DNA of 64,000 nt from Phycisphaerales bacterium (lineage in GTDB: Bacteria > Planctomycetota > Phycisphaerae > Phycisphaerales > SM1A02): NCBI GenBank assembly GCA_022446885.1, contig JAKVBU010000009.1:115459-179458 (forward strand). Direction: 5' to 3'. Each line of letters begins with the position of its first letter. The first letter of the stretch is position 1. The notes under the pieces were generated by a model. The model searched no databases, was not told where the DNA came from, and saw only the letters and a list, made by a program, of their open reading frames with translations. Of the stretch, positions 43,563 to 52,452 are shown in pieces. A program made the position numbers and the translations under genes.

Positions 43563-44678
43563 ATGTCAACCATTCAGATCGACAGATTGCTCGACACCGT
43601 CATTCGCGAAGGCGCGTCCGACCTCCACATCTCGGTGGGTCGAAAGCCCACGCTGCGTTTGTCGGGTCGCCTCCGTAGCCTCGACACCAAGGTGCTCGAG
43701 TCTGATGACACCACCGCGCTGATGAAGCAGATCACGCCTGAGCGTGGTCAGCAGGAGTTGCAGGAGGTCGGCTCGTGCGACTTCGGTTTCGCCTATGGAG
43801 ACAAGGCTCGTTTCCGTGTGGCCATCTTCCGCCAACGTGGCGACCTGTCCATGGTGCTGCGTCTGATTCCCAACGAGTTGCTCACCTTCGAGCAGATCGG
43901 CTTGCCGCCGATCGTGAAGGAACTGATTCGACGGCCCCGCGGCTTGTTTGTCGTTACTGGGCCTACCGGTTCTGGCAAGACGACCTCGTTGGCGACGATG
44001 ATCGATTACATCAATATGAACCTCGAGCGTCACATCGTGACGGCCGAGGATCCAATTGAGTATTACCACTACCACAAGAAGTCGGTGATCAATCAGCGTG
44101 AAGTGGGCGTGGATGTGCCCTCGTTCTCCGAGGCCCTTCGCCGCGTGCTCCGAGCCGACCCCGACGTGATTCTGGTGGGCGAGATGCGAGACCTCGAGAC
44201 AATCGAGGCGGCCATCGAAGCGGCGGAAACGGGCCACCTGGTGTTCGCCACCCTGCACACGACCGGTGCTTCAGGCACCATCAACCGAATCATCGATGCC
44301 TTCCCGACCAATCAGCAGGAGCAGATTCGCGTCCAATTGTCGGTGTCGCTGGTGGCCATTCTCTCGCAGGTGCTGCTGCGGCGATCAGACAAGCCAGGGC
44401 GGGTGGCTGGCTACGAGTTCTTGGTAGTGACCCCGGCCATCGCCAACCTCATCCGCGAGAACAAGACCTTCCGTATCGACTCGGCGATCCAGACCGGCAA
44501 GAAATTCGGCATGCAACTGCTCGACGACAACCTCTGGGACAAGTACGAGCGGAACATGATCGACGCCGAAGAGATGATCGACAAGGCACGCGACCCGGCC
44601 GATCTGACCGGCCGAATTCACCGCAGTGGCCGAAAAGTGGGCCGTGCGGAACTGGATGACAACACCAACCGAACATGA
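43563..44678 (+). CDS. pilT: Type IV pilus retraction ATPase PilT
   Basis: A 371-residue PilT that starts 21 bp behind the first ATPase. It has the PAS-like N domain (REGASDLHISVGRKPTLRLSG), Walker A GPTGSGKTTSLAT (from residue 133), Walker B VILVGEMRDLETI and the His box FATLHTTGAS. Near the C-terminus comes AIANLIRENK, the counterpart of the AIRNLIRE retraction motif. PilT depolymerises pili and drives twitching and DNA uptake; it is not part of a classical type II system. Its presence suggests that the cluster can make a retractable fibre. The C-terminal 25 residues are charged and unconserved. Confidence 0.95.
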   Translation: MSTIQIDRLLDTVIREGASDLHISVGRKPTLRLSGRLRSLDTKVLESDDTTALMKQITPERGQQELQEVGSCDFGFAYGDKARFRVAIFRQRGDLSMVLRLIPNELLTFEQIGLPPIVKELIRRPRGLFVVTGPTGSGKTTSLATMIDYINMNLERHIVTAEDPIEYYHYHKKSVINQREVGVDVPSFSEALRRVLRADPDVILVGEMRDLETIEAAIEAAETGHLVFATLHTTGASGTINRIIDAFPTNQQEQIRVQLSVSLVAILSQVLLRRSDKPGRVAGYEFLVVTPAIANLIRENKTFRIDSAIQTGKKFGMQLLDDNLWDKYERNMIDAEEMIDKARDPADLTGRIHRSGRKVGRAELDDNTNRT

Positions 44679-44952
44679 TGCTGTGTCCGTTTCTGGGCAT
44701 CGTGCACCTCGTTTTTGACGCCATGGGCCACTTGCAAGGGCCTCTGGGCATGCCTGACATGCGTCGCAAACCATTGCCAATGGCTGCAGGCGCATCTCTT
44801 AGAAGGCTGGAATCGGGGTTGAAGCGGTGTGCAATGCGCGGCACACTTTGAGGGTGCTCACAATGGGCCATGGGTGATGATCCGGCCCGACCGAGCACGC
44901 TCGCCCGCACGTTCCTGCTGAGCCTGATGAGCCTGAAGAGTATGTACCGACC
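44679..44952 (+). promoter_or_regulatory. Leader/intergenic region between pilT and gspE
   Basis: A 274-bp non-coding gap that splits the cluster into two units. It contains a hairpin, GTGTGC (44827-44832) with GCACAC (44841-44846), followed by TTTG. The hexamer TATGTA (44941-44946) lies six bases before the gspE ATG, a near match to the TAnnnT-N6-ATG pattern. No Shine-Dalgarno is seen in front of gspE. I see no small gene here. Confidence 0.35.
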
Positions 44953-46767
44953 ATGAGCAAGCAAGCAACGACCCGAAGACGCTCCGGCCGCAGTGGCCTC
45001 ACCCCAGGCGATCGCGGGTTTGCTGGGGCCGAACTCAAGGGGCGGCGATTTGGCCGCGTGCTGTCCAAGCTCGGGCTCGTCACCCGTGATCAGGTGCATG
45101 CTGCCCTGGGCGTGCAGCGCAGTCGCAAGAGCAAGGGCGAGCAGGCCAAGCTCGGTGAGATTCTGATTGAGCAGGGGCTCATCAAGAGTGACGATGTCAT
45201 TCGGGCTACGGCAGGTCAGCAGGGGCTCGACTATGTTGCGCTCGATCCGGAGGGCATCGACGAAGCCCTCGTCGAGCACCTGCCGGCCGAGACAGCTCGC
45301 ACCTATCAGATCGTGCCGGTGGAATTCGATACGGCATCGCGTGAGTTGACGATCGCGATGAAGTCGCCCGACAACTTCCGGGCGGTAGACGACCTGCGTC
45401 TGTTGATGGGATTCAAGGTGGCGGCGGTGGTCTCACCCGAGTCGGCCATCGACTCGGCGATGGAGCGTCTCTACGCCGGTGGTGGTGGCAGCACCTCCAT
45501 GCTCGACGTGATGGCTGAGCTGGAGGACTCCGACACGATCGCAGCGCTGGCCGGTCGTGGTGACAGCGTCGATCTGGAAGAACTCGCGGCCGCCTCTGAA
45601 GACAACAAGGTGGTGCGGCTGCTCAACCTCGTGTTGCTGCAGGCGATCAAGGACAAGGCGTCGGACATCCACTTCGAACCGTTCGAAGAAGAGTTCAAGA
45701 TGCGCTATCGCATCGACGGCGTGCTCTACGAGATGGTTCCGCCGCCCAAACACCTGGCTTTGCCCATTGTCAGTCGTGTCAAGGTCATGGCCAATCTGGA
45801 CATCGCCGAGCGGCGACTACCTCAGGACGGGCGAATTGAACTGACCGTCAACCAGAACCCGATCGACCTGCGTGTGGCCGTGCTGCCCACGATGTACGGC
45901 GAGTCGGTGGTGATGCGTGTGCTCGACCGGAGCAATGTGGAGTTGTCACTCGATCGCATCGGTCTGCGTGAAGACGAGTTCGAGATCATGTCCGAACTCA
46001 TCACCAAGCCCAATGGGGTTGTGCTCATCACCGGCCCGACCGGCTCAGGCAAGACGACCACGCTCTACGCCGCGCTCAGCACACTCAATGAACCTGAGCG
46101 CAAGATCCTCACCGCCGAGGATCCGGTGGAATACGACATCGACGGGCTGATCCAGTGCCAGGTCAATACGGACCAGGAGCTGACCTTTGCTCGTCTGCTG
46201 CGTTCGTTCCTGCGGCAAGACCCTGACACGGTGCTGGTGGGCGAGATTCGTGACCTCGAAACCGCCCAGATCGCCATTCAGGCTTCGTTGACCGGCCACC
46301 TCGTGTTCTCCACCTTGCACACCAATGATGCGCCATCGACGGTGCTGCGAATGGTCGATCTGGGTGTTGAGTCGTTCCTCATCACGGCGACGGTCGAGGC
46401 GATCGTCGCCCAACGTCTGGTGCGACGCATTTGCCTCAAGTGCAAGGAAGAGTATGCCCCCAGCGAAACCGAGTTGATGGAGGTTGATCTGCGACCGGAA
46501 GATGTCGCGGGGCGCACCTTCTTCCGGGGTCGTGGCTGCAGCGAGTGCAACGGCAGTGGGTACAAGGGGCGACTGGCGATCTTCGAAATCATGGTGCTCG
46601 ATGACGCCATGCGTGAACTGATCATGAATCAGGCTTCGACAGCCGTGCTGCGGGTGGAGGCCCGCAAGCGAGGCATGCGCACGCTGCGTGAGTCGGGCCT
46701 CTTGTCCATCTATGACGGCCGCACGACCATCGACGAGGTCTTGCGCGAAACCATCCTCGAGGAGTAG
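44953..46767 (+). CDS. gspE: Type II secretion/type IV pilus ATPase GspE (second of two)
   Basis: A 604-residue assembly ATPase. It has an N-terminal MshEN-like domain (RFGRVLSKLGLVTRDQVHAAL with LGEILIEQGLIKSDDVIRA) and a linker. The core carries Walker A GPTGSGKTTTLYA (from residue 361), EDPVEYDIDG, Walker B VLVGEIRDLETAQ, the His box FSTLHTNDAPSTV, and two zinc CxxC pairs (CLKCKEEY; CSECNGSGYKGR). It ends in the usual DEVLRETILEE. Its link to GspF, 7 bp downstream, and then to pseudopilins G-K fits the order of type II secretion operons. It differs from the first ATPase in both the linker and the N domain, so the two probably serve different fibres or steps. Confidence 0.93.
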   Translation: MSKQATTRRRSGRSGLTPGDRGFAGAELKGRRFGRVLSKLGLVTRDQVHAALGVQRSRKSKGEQAKLGEILIEQGLIKSDDVIRATAGQQGLDYVALDPEGIDEALVEHLPAETARTYQIVPVEFDTASRELTIAMKSPDNFRAVDDLRLLMGFKVAAVVSPESAIDSAMERLYAGGGGSTSMLDVMAELEDSDTIAALAGRGDSVDLEELAAASEDNKVVRLLNLVLLQAIKDKASDIHFEPFEEEFKMRYRIDGVLYEMVPPPKHLALPIVSRVKVMANLDIAERRLPQDGRIELTVNQNPIDLRVAVLPTMYGESVVMRVLDRSNVELSLDRIGLREDEFEIMSELITKPNGVVLITGPTGSGKTTTLYAALSTLNEPERKILTAEDPVEYDIDGLIQCQVNTDQELTFARLLRSFLRQDPDTVLVGEIRDLETAQIAIQASLTGHLVFSTLHTNDAPSTVLRMVDLGVESFLITATVEAIVAQRLVRRICLKCKEEYAPSETELMEVDLRPEDVAGRTFFRGRGCSECNGSGYKGRLAIFEIMVLDDAMRELIMNQASTAVLRVEARKRGMRTLRESGLLSIYDGRTTIDEVLRETILEE

Positions 46768-46774
46768 CGCCGCA

Positions 46775-48115
46775 ATGGCGACATGGGAATATCAGGCACT
46801 CGACTCGGGTGGCAAGAACGTCTCCGGGTCGATTGAAGCAGGCAGCAGCGAAGAGGCGATTCAGTCGCTTCGTGGCCAGGGTCTCTTTCCCACCACGGTG
46901 ACCGAGGAAGGGGCTGGCGCCAAGGGCGGGCTGTTCTCACGCGGTGGCAAGAAGGGCTCGAAGAAGGGCTCAAAGGACAAGGGGGCCAAGGGCGGCAAGG
47001 ACGGCAAGAAGAAGGGCGGTATGGAGATCAACATCCGGTTGCCCTCCATCGGCCGGGTCAAGACCAAGACGCTCACCCAGTTCACTCGCCAGCTCTCGAC
47101 GCTGCAGGACGCAGGTCTGCCGCTGCTGCGATCGCTCCAGATTCTCGAGCAACAGCAGAAGCCAGGCCTGATGAAGACCACGTTGACCAATGTCAATGAG
47201 GAAGTGGAGGCGGGATCCTCACTTTCGGATGCATTCGCCAAGAGCCCGCGTGCCTTCGACCGGCTCTACGTGAAGATGGTGGCGGCAGGCGAGCTCGGCG
47301 GTGTGCTCGACGTGATTCTTCAGCGACTGGCGAACTTCATGGAGAAGGCCCAGCGACTCAAGAGCCGCATCAAGGGCGCCATGATCTATCCCGCTGTGGT
47401 GATCTTCATCGCCGTCGTCATCGTGACCGGCATCATGTACTTCGTCATTCCCAAGTTCCAGCAGATCTTTCTCGACTTCAAGATCGAGCTGCCGGGCATC
47501 ACGCTACTGCTCATGGACGCAAGTACCTGGGTGGCCGGAACTGACCAGGTGATTCCGGGTTGGGCCGTCATTCTGGTGGCACCCATCATCGTGTTCGTGA
47601 CCGTGAAACTGCTGCGGCGCACGAAGCATGGCAGGGCCGCCTTCGACTGGCTCCTGCTGAAGATTCCAGTTATGGGCATGCTTGTTCGAAAGACGACCGT
47701 CGCCCGATTCACCCGAACCCTTGGAACGCTGGTGTCAGCGGGTGTGCCGATTCTTGAGGCCATCAACATCACGCGTGATACGTGCGGCAACTGGGTGTAC
47801 GAGCGTGCCCTGCAGGGGGTACACGATTCGATTCGAGAGGGAGAGACATTTGCCGAGCCCCTCCGGGAAGCCAAGGTTTGCGACGGCATCGTTGTCAACA
47901 TGATCGATGTCGGTGAGGAGACCGGTGATCTCGACGTGATGCTGTCGAAGATCGCCGACAATTACGACGAAGAGGTCGACGTGGCCGTCGGCTCCATGTT
48001 GAGTTTGCTGGAACCGCTCCTGATCTGCGTTCTGGGCGGCATCGTCGGCACGATCGTGCTGGCGTTGTTCATGCCGCTGGTGACGATGATTCAGGACATC
48101 TCGGGAGGCAAGTGA
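46775..48115 (+). CDS. gspF: Inner-membrane platform protein GspF/PilC
   Basis: Started at ATG 46775 behind GAGGAG (446 residues); the frame is open upstream inside gspE. GspF is the platform on which the ATPase acts. After the short N-terminal segment (MATWEYQALDSGGKNVSGSI) there is an unusual 35-residue Lys/Gly run (about residues 52-85, KKGSKKGSKDKGAKGGKDGK). Two GspF repeats with three membrane segments follow, beginning LTQFTRQLSTLQDAGLPLLR and FTRTLGTLVSAGVPILEAIN. It is the only platform protein in the window although there are two assembly ATPases. The stop overlaps the next start (TGATG). Confidence 0.93.
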   Translation: MATWEYQALDSGGKNVSGSIEAGSSEEAIQSLRGQGLFPTTVTEEGAGAKGGLFSRGGKKGSKKGSKDKGAKGGKDGKKKGGMEINIRLPSIGRVKTKTLTQFTRQLSTLQDAGLPLLRSLQILEQQQKPGLMKTTLTNVNEEVEAGSSLSDAFAKSPRAFDRLYVKMVAAGELGGVLDVILQRLANFMEKAQRLKSRIKGAMIYPAVVIFIAVVIVTGIMYFVIPKFQQIFLDFKIELPGITLLLMDASTWVAGTDQVIPGWAVILVAPIIVFVTVKLLRRTKHGRAAFDWLLLKIPVMGMLVRKTTVARFTRTLGTLVSAGVPILEAINITRDTCGNWVYERALQGVHDSIREGETFAEPLREAKVCDGIVVNMIDVGEETGDLDVMLSKIADNYDEEVDVAVGSMLSLLEPLLICVLGGIVGTIVLALFMPLVTMIQDISGGK

Positions 48116-49296
48116 TGGTGCCACGTCGCGGCTTCACCATCCTCGAGCTGCTCGTCGTGCTGGCGATCATCTCGATTCTGACGGGCCTGCTCATCATTGC
48201 TGTGGGCGGCGCCCGTGAGTCAGCCCGCTCGGCCACGACCCGGGCCCGCATGGCGGCGATGGTGCAGGGCACAGAGCGGTTCGAAGGTGACACCGGTTAC
48301 CTGCCGCCGCTGCTGGACAATGACCGCACAGCCCTCGACGGCATCGAGCCGTGCTTCAGAACCGGGAGCGACGGCCCCGCCTATCTGAACCGCATGCAGG
48401 GTTGGTACTCCTACACATCTCCGGCCGAGTATCTGTTGGGGTATGGGCCGGCGACACAGGACGGGGCTGATGGACTCGGCCTGCGTCGTCCGGATGATGA
48501 TGGCTTCTGGAGCGCCACCAACGGTTCAGGATTCGGCTTGCTCGGTGACCGACGGCCGCCGCTGCCGCCACAGTCTGAGGCGTTCAGCGACCCCCGCGGT
48601 CCGGTGCTCGGCCCGTATCTGGATCTCGCCGATCCATCCATGGTGGGGGCGTTGGGCGGAGATGCTGGAGGGTGGGACGGCACGCTGGATGCAGCGACCG
48701 GGCAGCCCAAGGTCTTCATGGCTGGTGACGTCGGGTATGACGCACAGGCTCCAAAGGTGATCCTTGATGCCTGGGGGTCGCCCATTCGCTACTACCGCGT
48801 GAATCACCCGGCCGGCAACCCCGGGTCTCGCTTTGGCGCGGGCTATGTTCCACCCGGTCACGACGGCAACCCGCCCGACTGGACATGGACGCCCAGCCTC
48901 TCAGAGTTCATCGCGCTGCGGCCCTATGAGATTGCGCCTGATGACGCCGTCACCTGGACAATGACAGATGCCGATGGGAGCCATTGGGGCGACTTCAGCG
49001 AGGTAGGGACTGGCAGCGCGGGTGATCCATTCGGTGATCCCACGACCACCGGCAGCCTGAACACCGCCCGCTTCGCCTACTTCTCGACCGGTGCCGATCG
49101 ACGTGTGTTTCCCTGGGCTCGTGTGGATGATCCCGGCCTGGCTGATGGTCGACTGCAGTGGTTGGGAGATCACCGGATGCGGGAGTCAACCGGTTGGACA
49201 GACGACGGCATGTCGCTCTCTCTGGCATCGCCGCAGTACCCGACGCTCGATTCAGAGTCAGCGAATCTGGACAACATCGTGGAGACGGGGCGATGA
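48115..49296 (+). CDS. gspG: Major-pseudopilin-like protein (GspG type), very large
   Basis: A 393-residue prepilin-like protein from ATG 48115. The short leader ends MVPRRG, followed by FTILELLVVLAIISILTGLL, so the cleavage Gly and Glu at mature position 5 are present. GspG, the main pseudopilin, is normally about 140 residues. Its calcium-site motif DxWGxPxxY is seen here as LDAWGSPIRYY near residue 220. The rest is Asp/Gly/Pro-rich with no known domain. It shares the fold signature with the next gene but is longer. It overlaps gspF (TGATG) and the next start (ATGA). Confidence 0.82.
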   Translation: MVPRRGFTILELLVVLAIISILTGLLIIAVGGARESARSATTRARMAAMVQGTERFEGDTGYLPPLLDNDRTALDGIEPCFRTGSDGPAYLNRMQGWYSYTSPAEYLLGYGPATQDGADGLGLRRPDDDGFWSATNGSGFGLLGDRRPPLPPQSEAFSDPRGPVLGPYLDLADPSMVGALGGDAGGWDGTLDAATGQPKVFMAGDVGYDAQAPKVILDAWGSPIRYYRVNHPAGNPGSRFGAGYVPPGHDGNPPDWTWTPSLSEFIALRPYEIAPDDAVTWTMTDADGSHWGDFSEVGTGSAGDPFGDPTTTGSLNTARFAYFSTGADRRVFPWARVDDPGLADGRLQWLGDHRMRESTGWTDDGMSLSLASPQYPTLDSESANLDNIVETGR

Positions 49297-50159
49297 ACGT
49301 GCTCAAGCCGAATCAGTCGCCACGCCCGGGCTTCACGCTCGTGGAGATCATGGCCGCGATCGTGATCGTGGTCATTCTCGCCATGGTCACGCTGTCGGTG
49401 GGTTCAGCCCTGCTGGAGAAGACGGAGCGCCGCCGAACCGAGGATGCCTTGCAACTGCTCGATTCGGCAATGGTCGAGTATGAGAATGCACTGGGTCGGC
49501 GACTTACCTACGGGCATGGTGGCTACCCCCTCGGGCAGGGCTCTCCGGCCCAATTTGATGCGTGGCAGGGCTCCGAATATGACATCGAGTTCGTCGACGG
49601 CCAACAGGGCTTCCCCGACCCGCTCTCATCGGCCTGGCCAACAGGCGGGGTGGCCGAAAGCGGTCTCAATGGGTACCGGCGCAGATTGGGAGGCGAAACG
49701 CCGTGGGTGCTGTGGCGCTCACTGATGAGCAAACTGGCAGCGGTGCCCTCGTGCCGGACGATTCTGGCCAGAGTCGATTCAGACCTGCTGCAGTCGCTTG
49801 GCTCCCCCGGCTCCAGCGACGTGGTCGAGTCGGTCGTCAACGATGCATGGGGTTCACCTGTCCTGATCGTGTTCCCCGGTCGCGACATCGATCCCGACCG
49901 CGACGGGACCGGGCTGCCCGGAGATCCTGGCCCCCATACCCTCCGCGACGAAGACGGCACCATCCGAACGAGAGCCGAGATCATCCTCGGCCCGGCCCGG
50001 AACAAGCGGGCGTATTTCATCAGTGCCGGTCCTGATCGCCGCTTCGGAGATCTTGACTACTGGGTGCAGGTGGGTGAGGAGTGGGATCCGGATCGAACCG
50101 AAGTCAACATGCGGCGAACGGATGACAATGTCTATTCGTACGAGGTTCGAACATGGTGA
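49293..50159 (+). CDS. Second GspG-like pseudopilin
   Basis: A 288-residue prepilin-like protein from ATG 49293 (overlapping the previous stop as ATGA). The leader has SPRPG then FTLVEIMAAIVIVVILAMVT: cleavable Gly and Glu5 are present. The segment VNDAWGSPVLIVFPG near residue 184 matches the DxWGxP motif of GspG, followed by DIDPDRDGTGLPGDPG, an Asp-rich loop that could bind calcium. Having two G-type pseudopilins in a row is unusual for type II secretion. It ends by overlapping the next start by seven bases. Confidence 0.8.
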   Translation: MNVLKPNQSPRPGFTLVEIMAAIVIVVILAMVTLSVGSALLEKTERRRTEDALQLLDSAMVEYENALGRRLTYGHGGYPLGQGSPAQFDAWQGSEYDIEFVDGQQGFPDPLSSAWPTGGVAESGLNGYRRRLGGETPWVLWRSLMSKLAAVPSCRTILARVDSDLLQSLGSPGSSDVVESVVNDAWGSPVLIVFPGRDIDPDRDGTGLPGDPGPHTLRDEDGTIRTRAEIILGPARNKRAYFISAGPDRRFGDLDYWVQVGEEWDPDRTEVNMRRTDDNVYSYEVRTW

Positions 50160-51145
50160 CGCGTCGGGCCTTCACATTGATCGAGCTGCTGGCGGTAGTT
50201 GCCATTCTGGGCATCGTCGGTGTGATCACCGTGGTCGCCTACACCACTGTCTCGGCGGATGTGCGTCGAACCTCAGCGGTCGAACAGGTCAAGGCCTTGC
50301 TGGGGCAGGCCCGGGCACTTGCGCTTGAGAGTGGTACGTCGACGATGGTGGCCTTTCGAGCCCGAAATGTGAATGGCTTCGCCCGCATGGAAGCGATCAT
50401 CGCTCAGCCCGCCGGTGACAGCGCCTTTTGGCAGCTGCCTGACGGGGCCTCCCCAACGCCCATGCCACCCGGGCATCTTCAGCAGGTCAAGGTGTCCCGG
50501 TTCGTACCGGTCGAGGGCACTGATCCCGTGCTTCTGCCGCGGGGAACCGAGGTGGCCGTACCTGGTCATGCCCTGAGCAATCCCGACAGTGGGGGTGGGT
50601 CGACAACGAGCCTGCCCTATTCGGGTGACATCCAATATCTGCCACCGACCCACATGGGACAGACTGTCGAGGCGACCGGTGTGATGCCGGGAATCATCTT
50701 TGCCCGCGATGGGGCTGCGGTCACCGGTGTGCCCGAGCATCAATCTCGATTCGGGTGGGTCGATCTGGATCGTGACGGTCGCCAGGGCCTCCACGGGGCC
50801 GAGTGGATCATCGGGCAGGGTGAATACCCACCTTGCGACGGCTGCTTCGTGCTGCCGCTGTTGAGTCCGGGCTCGGGTGCGGCCCAGACCAATGTCGAAT
50901 ACCCCGAGTGGTGGCCGCTGTGTCAAGAAACCGAACTTGATGAGCCGTGGGTGACCACCGGCCCGTTTCTGGTGGTTTACGACGCCGATGAACTCCGACA
51001 GGTGGAGGACGCCCGGACCTGGTCACCGACGCGAGCGGGGGCCGCTGATCGGGCGTTCGACCACACTCGATTCATCGACGGGTATGGACGGCGTTTGTTC
51101 TTCAATCGATTCTCTGGTGTCGGGCTCGAGGAGGCTGATCGATGA
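50153..51145 (+). CDS. gspH: GspH-like minor pseudopilin
   Basis: A 330-residue prepilin-like protein. The N-terminus MVTRRA then FTLIELLAVVAILGIVGVIT has Glu5, but the residue before the cleavage site is Ala, not the usual Gly. The SVEQVKALLGQARALALESG-like helix (here SAVEQVKALLGQARALALES) with following GTSTMVAFRA strand is typical of GspH/FimT proteins. At 330 residues it is about twice the usual size. It contains a C-rich loop (PPCDGCFVLPLL) and a DLDRDGRQG turn. Its order fits G-H-I-J-K. Confidence 0.8.
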   Translation: MVTRRAFTLIELLAVVAILGIVGVITVVAYTTVSADVRRTSAVEQVKALLGQARALALESGTSTMVAFRARNVNGFARMEAIIAQPAGDSAFWQLPDGASPTPMPPGHLQQVKVSRFVPVEGTDPVLLPRGTEVAVPGHALSNPDSGGGSTTSLPYSGDIQYLPPTHMGQTVEATGVMPGIIFARDGAAVTGVPEHQSRFGWVDLDRDGRQGLHGAEWIIGQGEYPPCDGCFVLPLLSPGSGAAQTNVEYPEWWPLCQETELDEPWVTTGPFLVVYDADELRQVEDARTWSPTRAGAADRAFDHTRFIDGYGRRLFFNRFSGVGLEEADR

Positions 51146-52452
51146 TTCGTCGTGGTTTCTCACTGATCGAATTGCTGTTGGCCATCTTCATTCTTGGTCT
51201 GGGCATGCTGAGCATCGCCGCCCTCTTTCCGGCCGGAATCGTGCTTCAGCAGCGGGCTGAAGACGAACTCAATGGTCCGCTGGTGGCCCAACATGCCATG
51301 GGCGTGCTTCGAAGCCGGCTGTCGCCGGAGGACTTCGGCACGTGGTGGGACTGCGTTCGTGAGCAGGCCGACCTCATGGATCAGCAGAACCCCGGCGTCG
51401 GGCAGTTCATCCTGACTCAGGCCCGCACGGCCCTCACGAGCAATCCCACCGGCACGCTGGCTGCATGGCTGCGGCTCTCGGACTGGCCCTGGCTTCGCCC
51501 GTCCGTCGTGGTCGAGGAGGGTGTACACAAGGGGGCCGTCGACATCTTCAACGCGACGGGATGGAATGATCCCGACGCGACCGTCGGTGAGCACACGGCC
51601 GACGCCAGTCACACTTGGCGCCGATTCCTCTCGTTCGATCCCGATGACAGTGCACAGGTGCCACTGGGCATTCCGTTCAATCTCGATGACAACATGGTCG
51701 AGGGCATTCCCGTTCCCCCGCGTGTTCTGATCACGCCGCAGGATCGAAGTTGGCCACCGCCCGATGGATCGGGCATCAGGCCCAAGTACTTCTGGGATTG
51801 CGCCTTTCGAAAGATCGGTGATCGGGTGCAGGCGGCGATATTCGTGTACCGGGCCAAGCCCACGGCGATGGCATCTCCCGCGTACCGGCCCGGCCTGACA
51901 GTGCAGGACGACGGCGGCGGAACGGCCCCTGCGATCCCCTGGCGGCAACCACTGAGCTTGACGACGGGCATGGTGCAGTGGCAGCCGGGCGAAGGCACGG
52001 CTGATCAGCCTCTGCCGGTCAACCAGACCGTGCCGGACATCAACGCCCACAACCGGGCATGGATGCAATCTGGACAGTGGATCATGGACCAGTTGGGCAC
52101 CGTGCACCGCGTGATGTCCGGTCGAGATCGAAACAACTCGCTCAATGACGTTGTTCTGTCTGCCCCCGTCCCCGGGCCGATGGTCAGCGCCATGCTCGAT
52201 CGGAATGATCTCGATCAGGACGGCGACATCAACGACGTGGCGTTCTTTACAGCGTCAACTGCGCTGCCACCTCGCACGTTCTACGCCATGGATCACGAAG
52301 ATTTCAGGGCCGGTGTGCTGCGGCACAACAACTTCATTCATCAGTTCAAAAAGTCGGTGGATCAGCTCTTCTACATGCCGACGGAACTGGTGGACGAGTC
52401 AGGCGTGACCTACTACATCGAACCGATCTACATCGTGGTGGAGGACCTGTGA
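51142..52452 (+). CDS. gspI: GspI-like (PilV-type) minor pseudopilin
   Basis: A 436-residue prepilin-like protein with a minimal leader (MIRRG) and FSLIELLLAIFILGLGMLSIAAL. The ILGLGMLSIA pattern is typical of the GspI/PilV family, and Glu5 is present. Normal GspI has about 125 residues; the excess is an Asp/Pro-rich part of unknown fold with DLDQDGDINDVA near residue 355. The start overlaps the previous stop (ATGA) and the stop overlaps the next start (TGATG). In type II systems GspI, J and K form the tip of the pseudopilus. Confidence 0.8.
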   Translation: MIRRGFSLIELLLAIFILGLGMLSIAALFPAGIVLQQRAEDELNGPLVAQHAMGVLRSRLSPEDFGTWWDCVREQADLMDQQNPGVGQFILTQARTALTSNPTGTLAAWLRLSDWPWLRPSVVVEEGVHKGAVDIFNATGWNDPDATVGEHTADASHTWRRFLSFDPDDSAQVPLGIPFNLDDNMVEGIPVPPRVLITPQDRSWPPPDGSGIRPKYFWDCAFRKIGDRVQAAIFVYRAKPTAMASPAYRPGLTVQDDGGGTAPAIPWRQPLSLTTGMVQWQPGEGTADQPLPVNQTVPDINAHNRAWMQSGQWIMDQLGTVHRVMSGRDRNNSLNDVVLSAPVPGPMVSAMLDRNDLDQDGDINDVAFFTASTALPPRTFYAMDHEDFRAGVLRHNNFIHQFKKSVDQLFYMPTELVDESGVTYYIEPIYIVVEDL

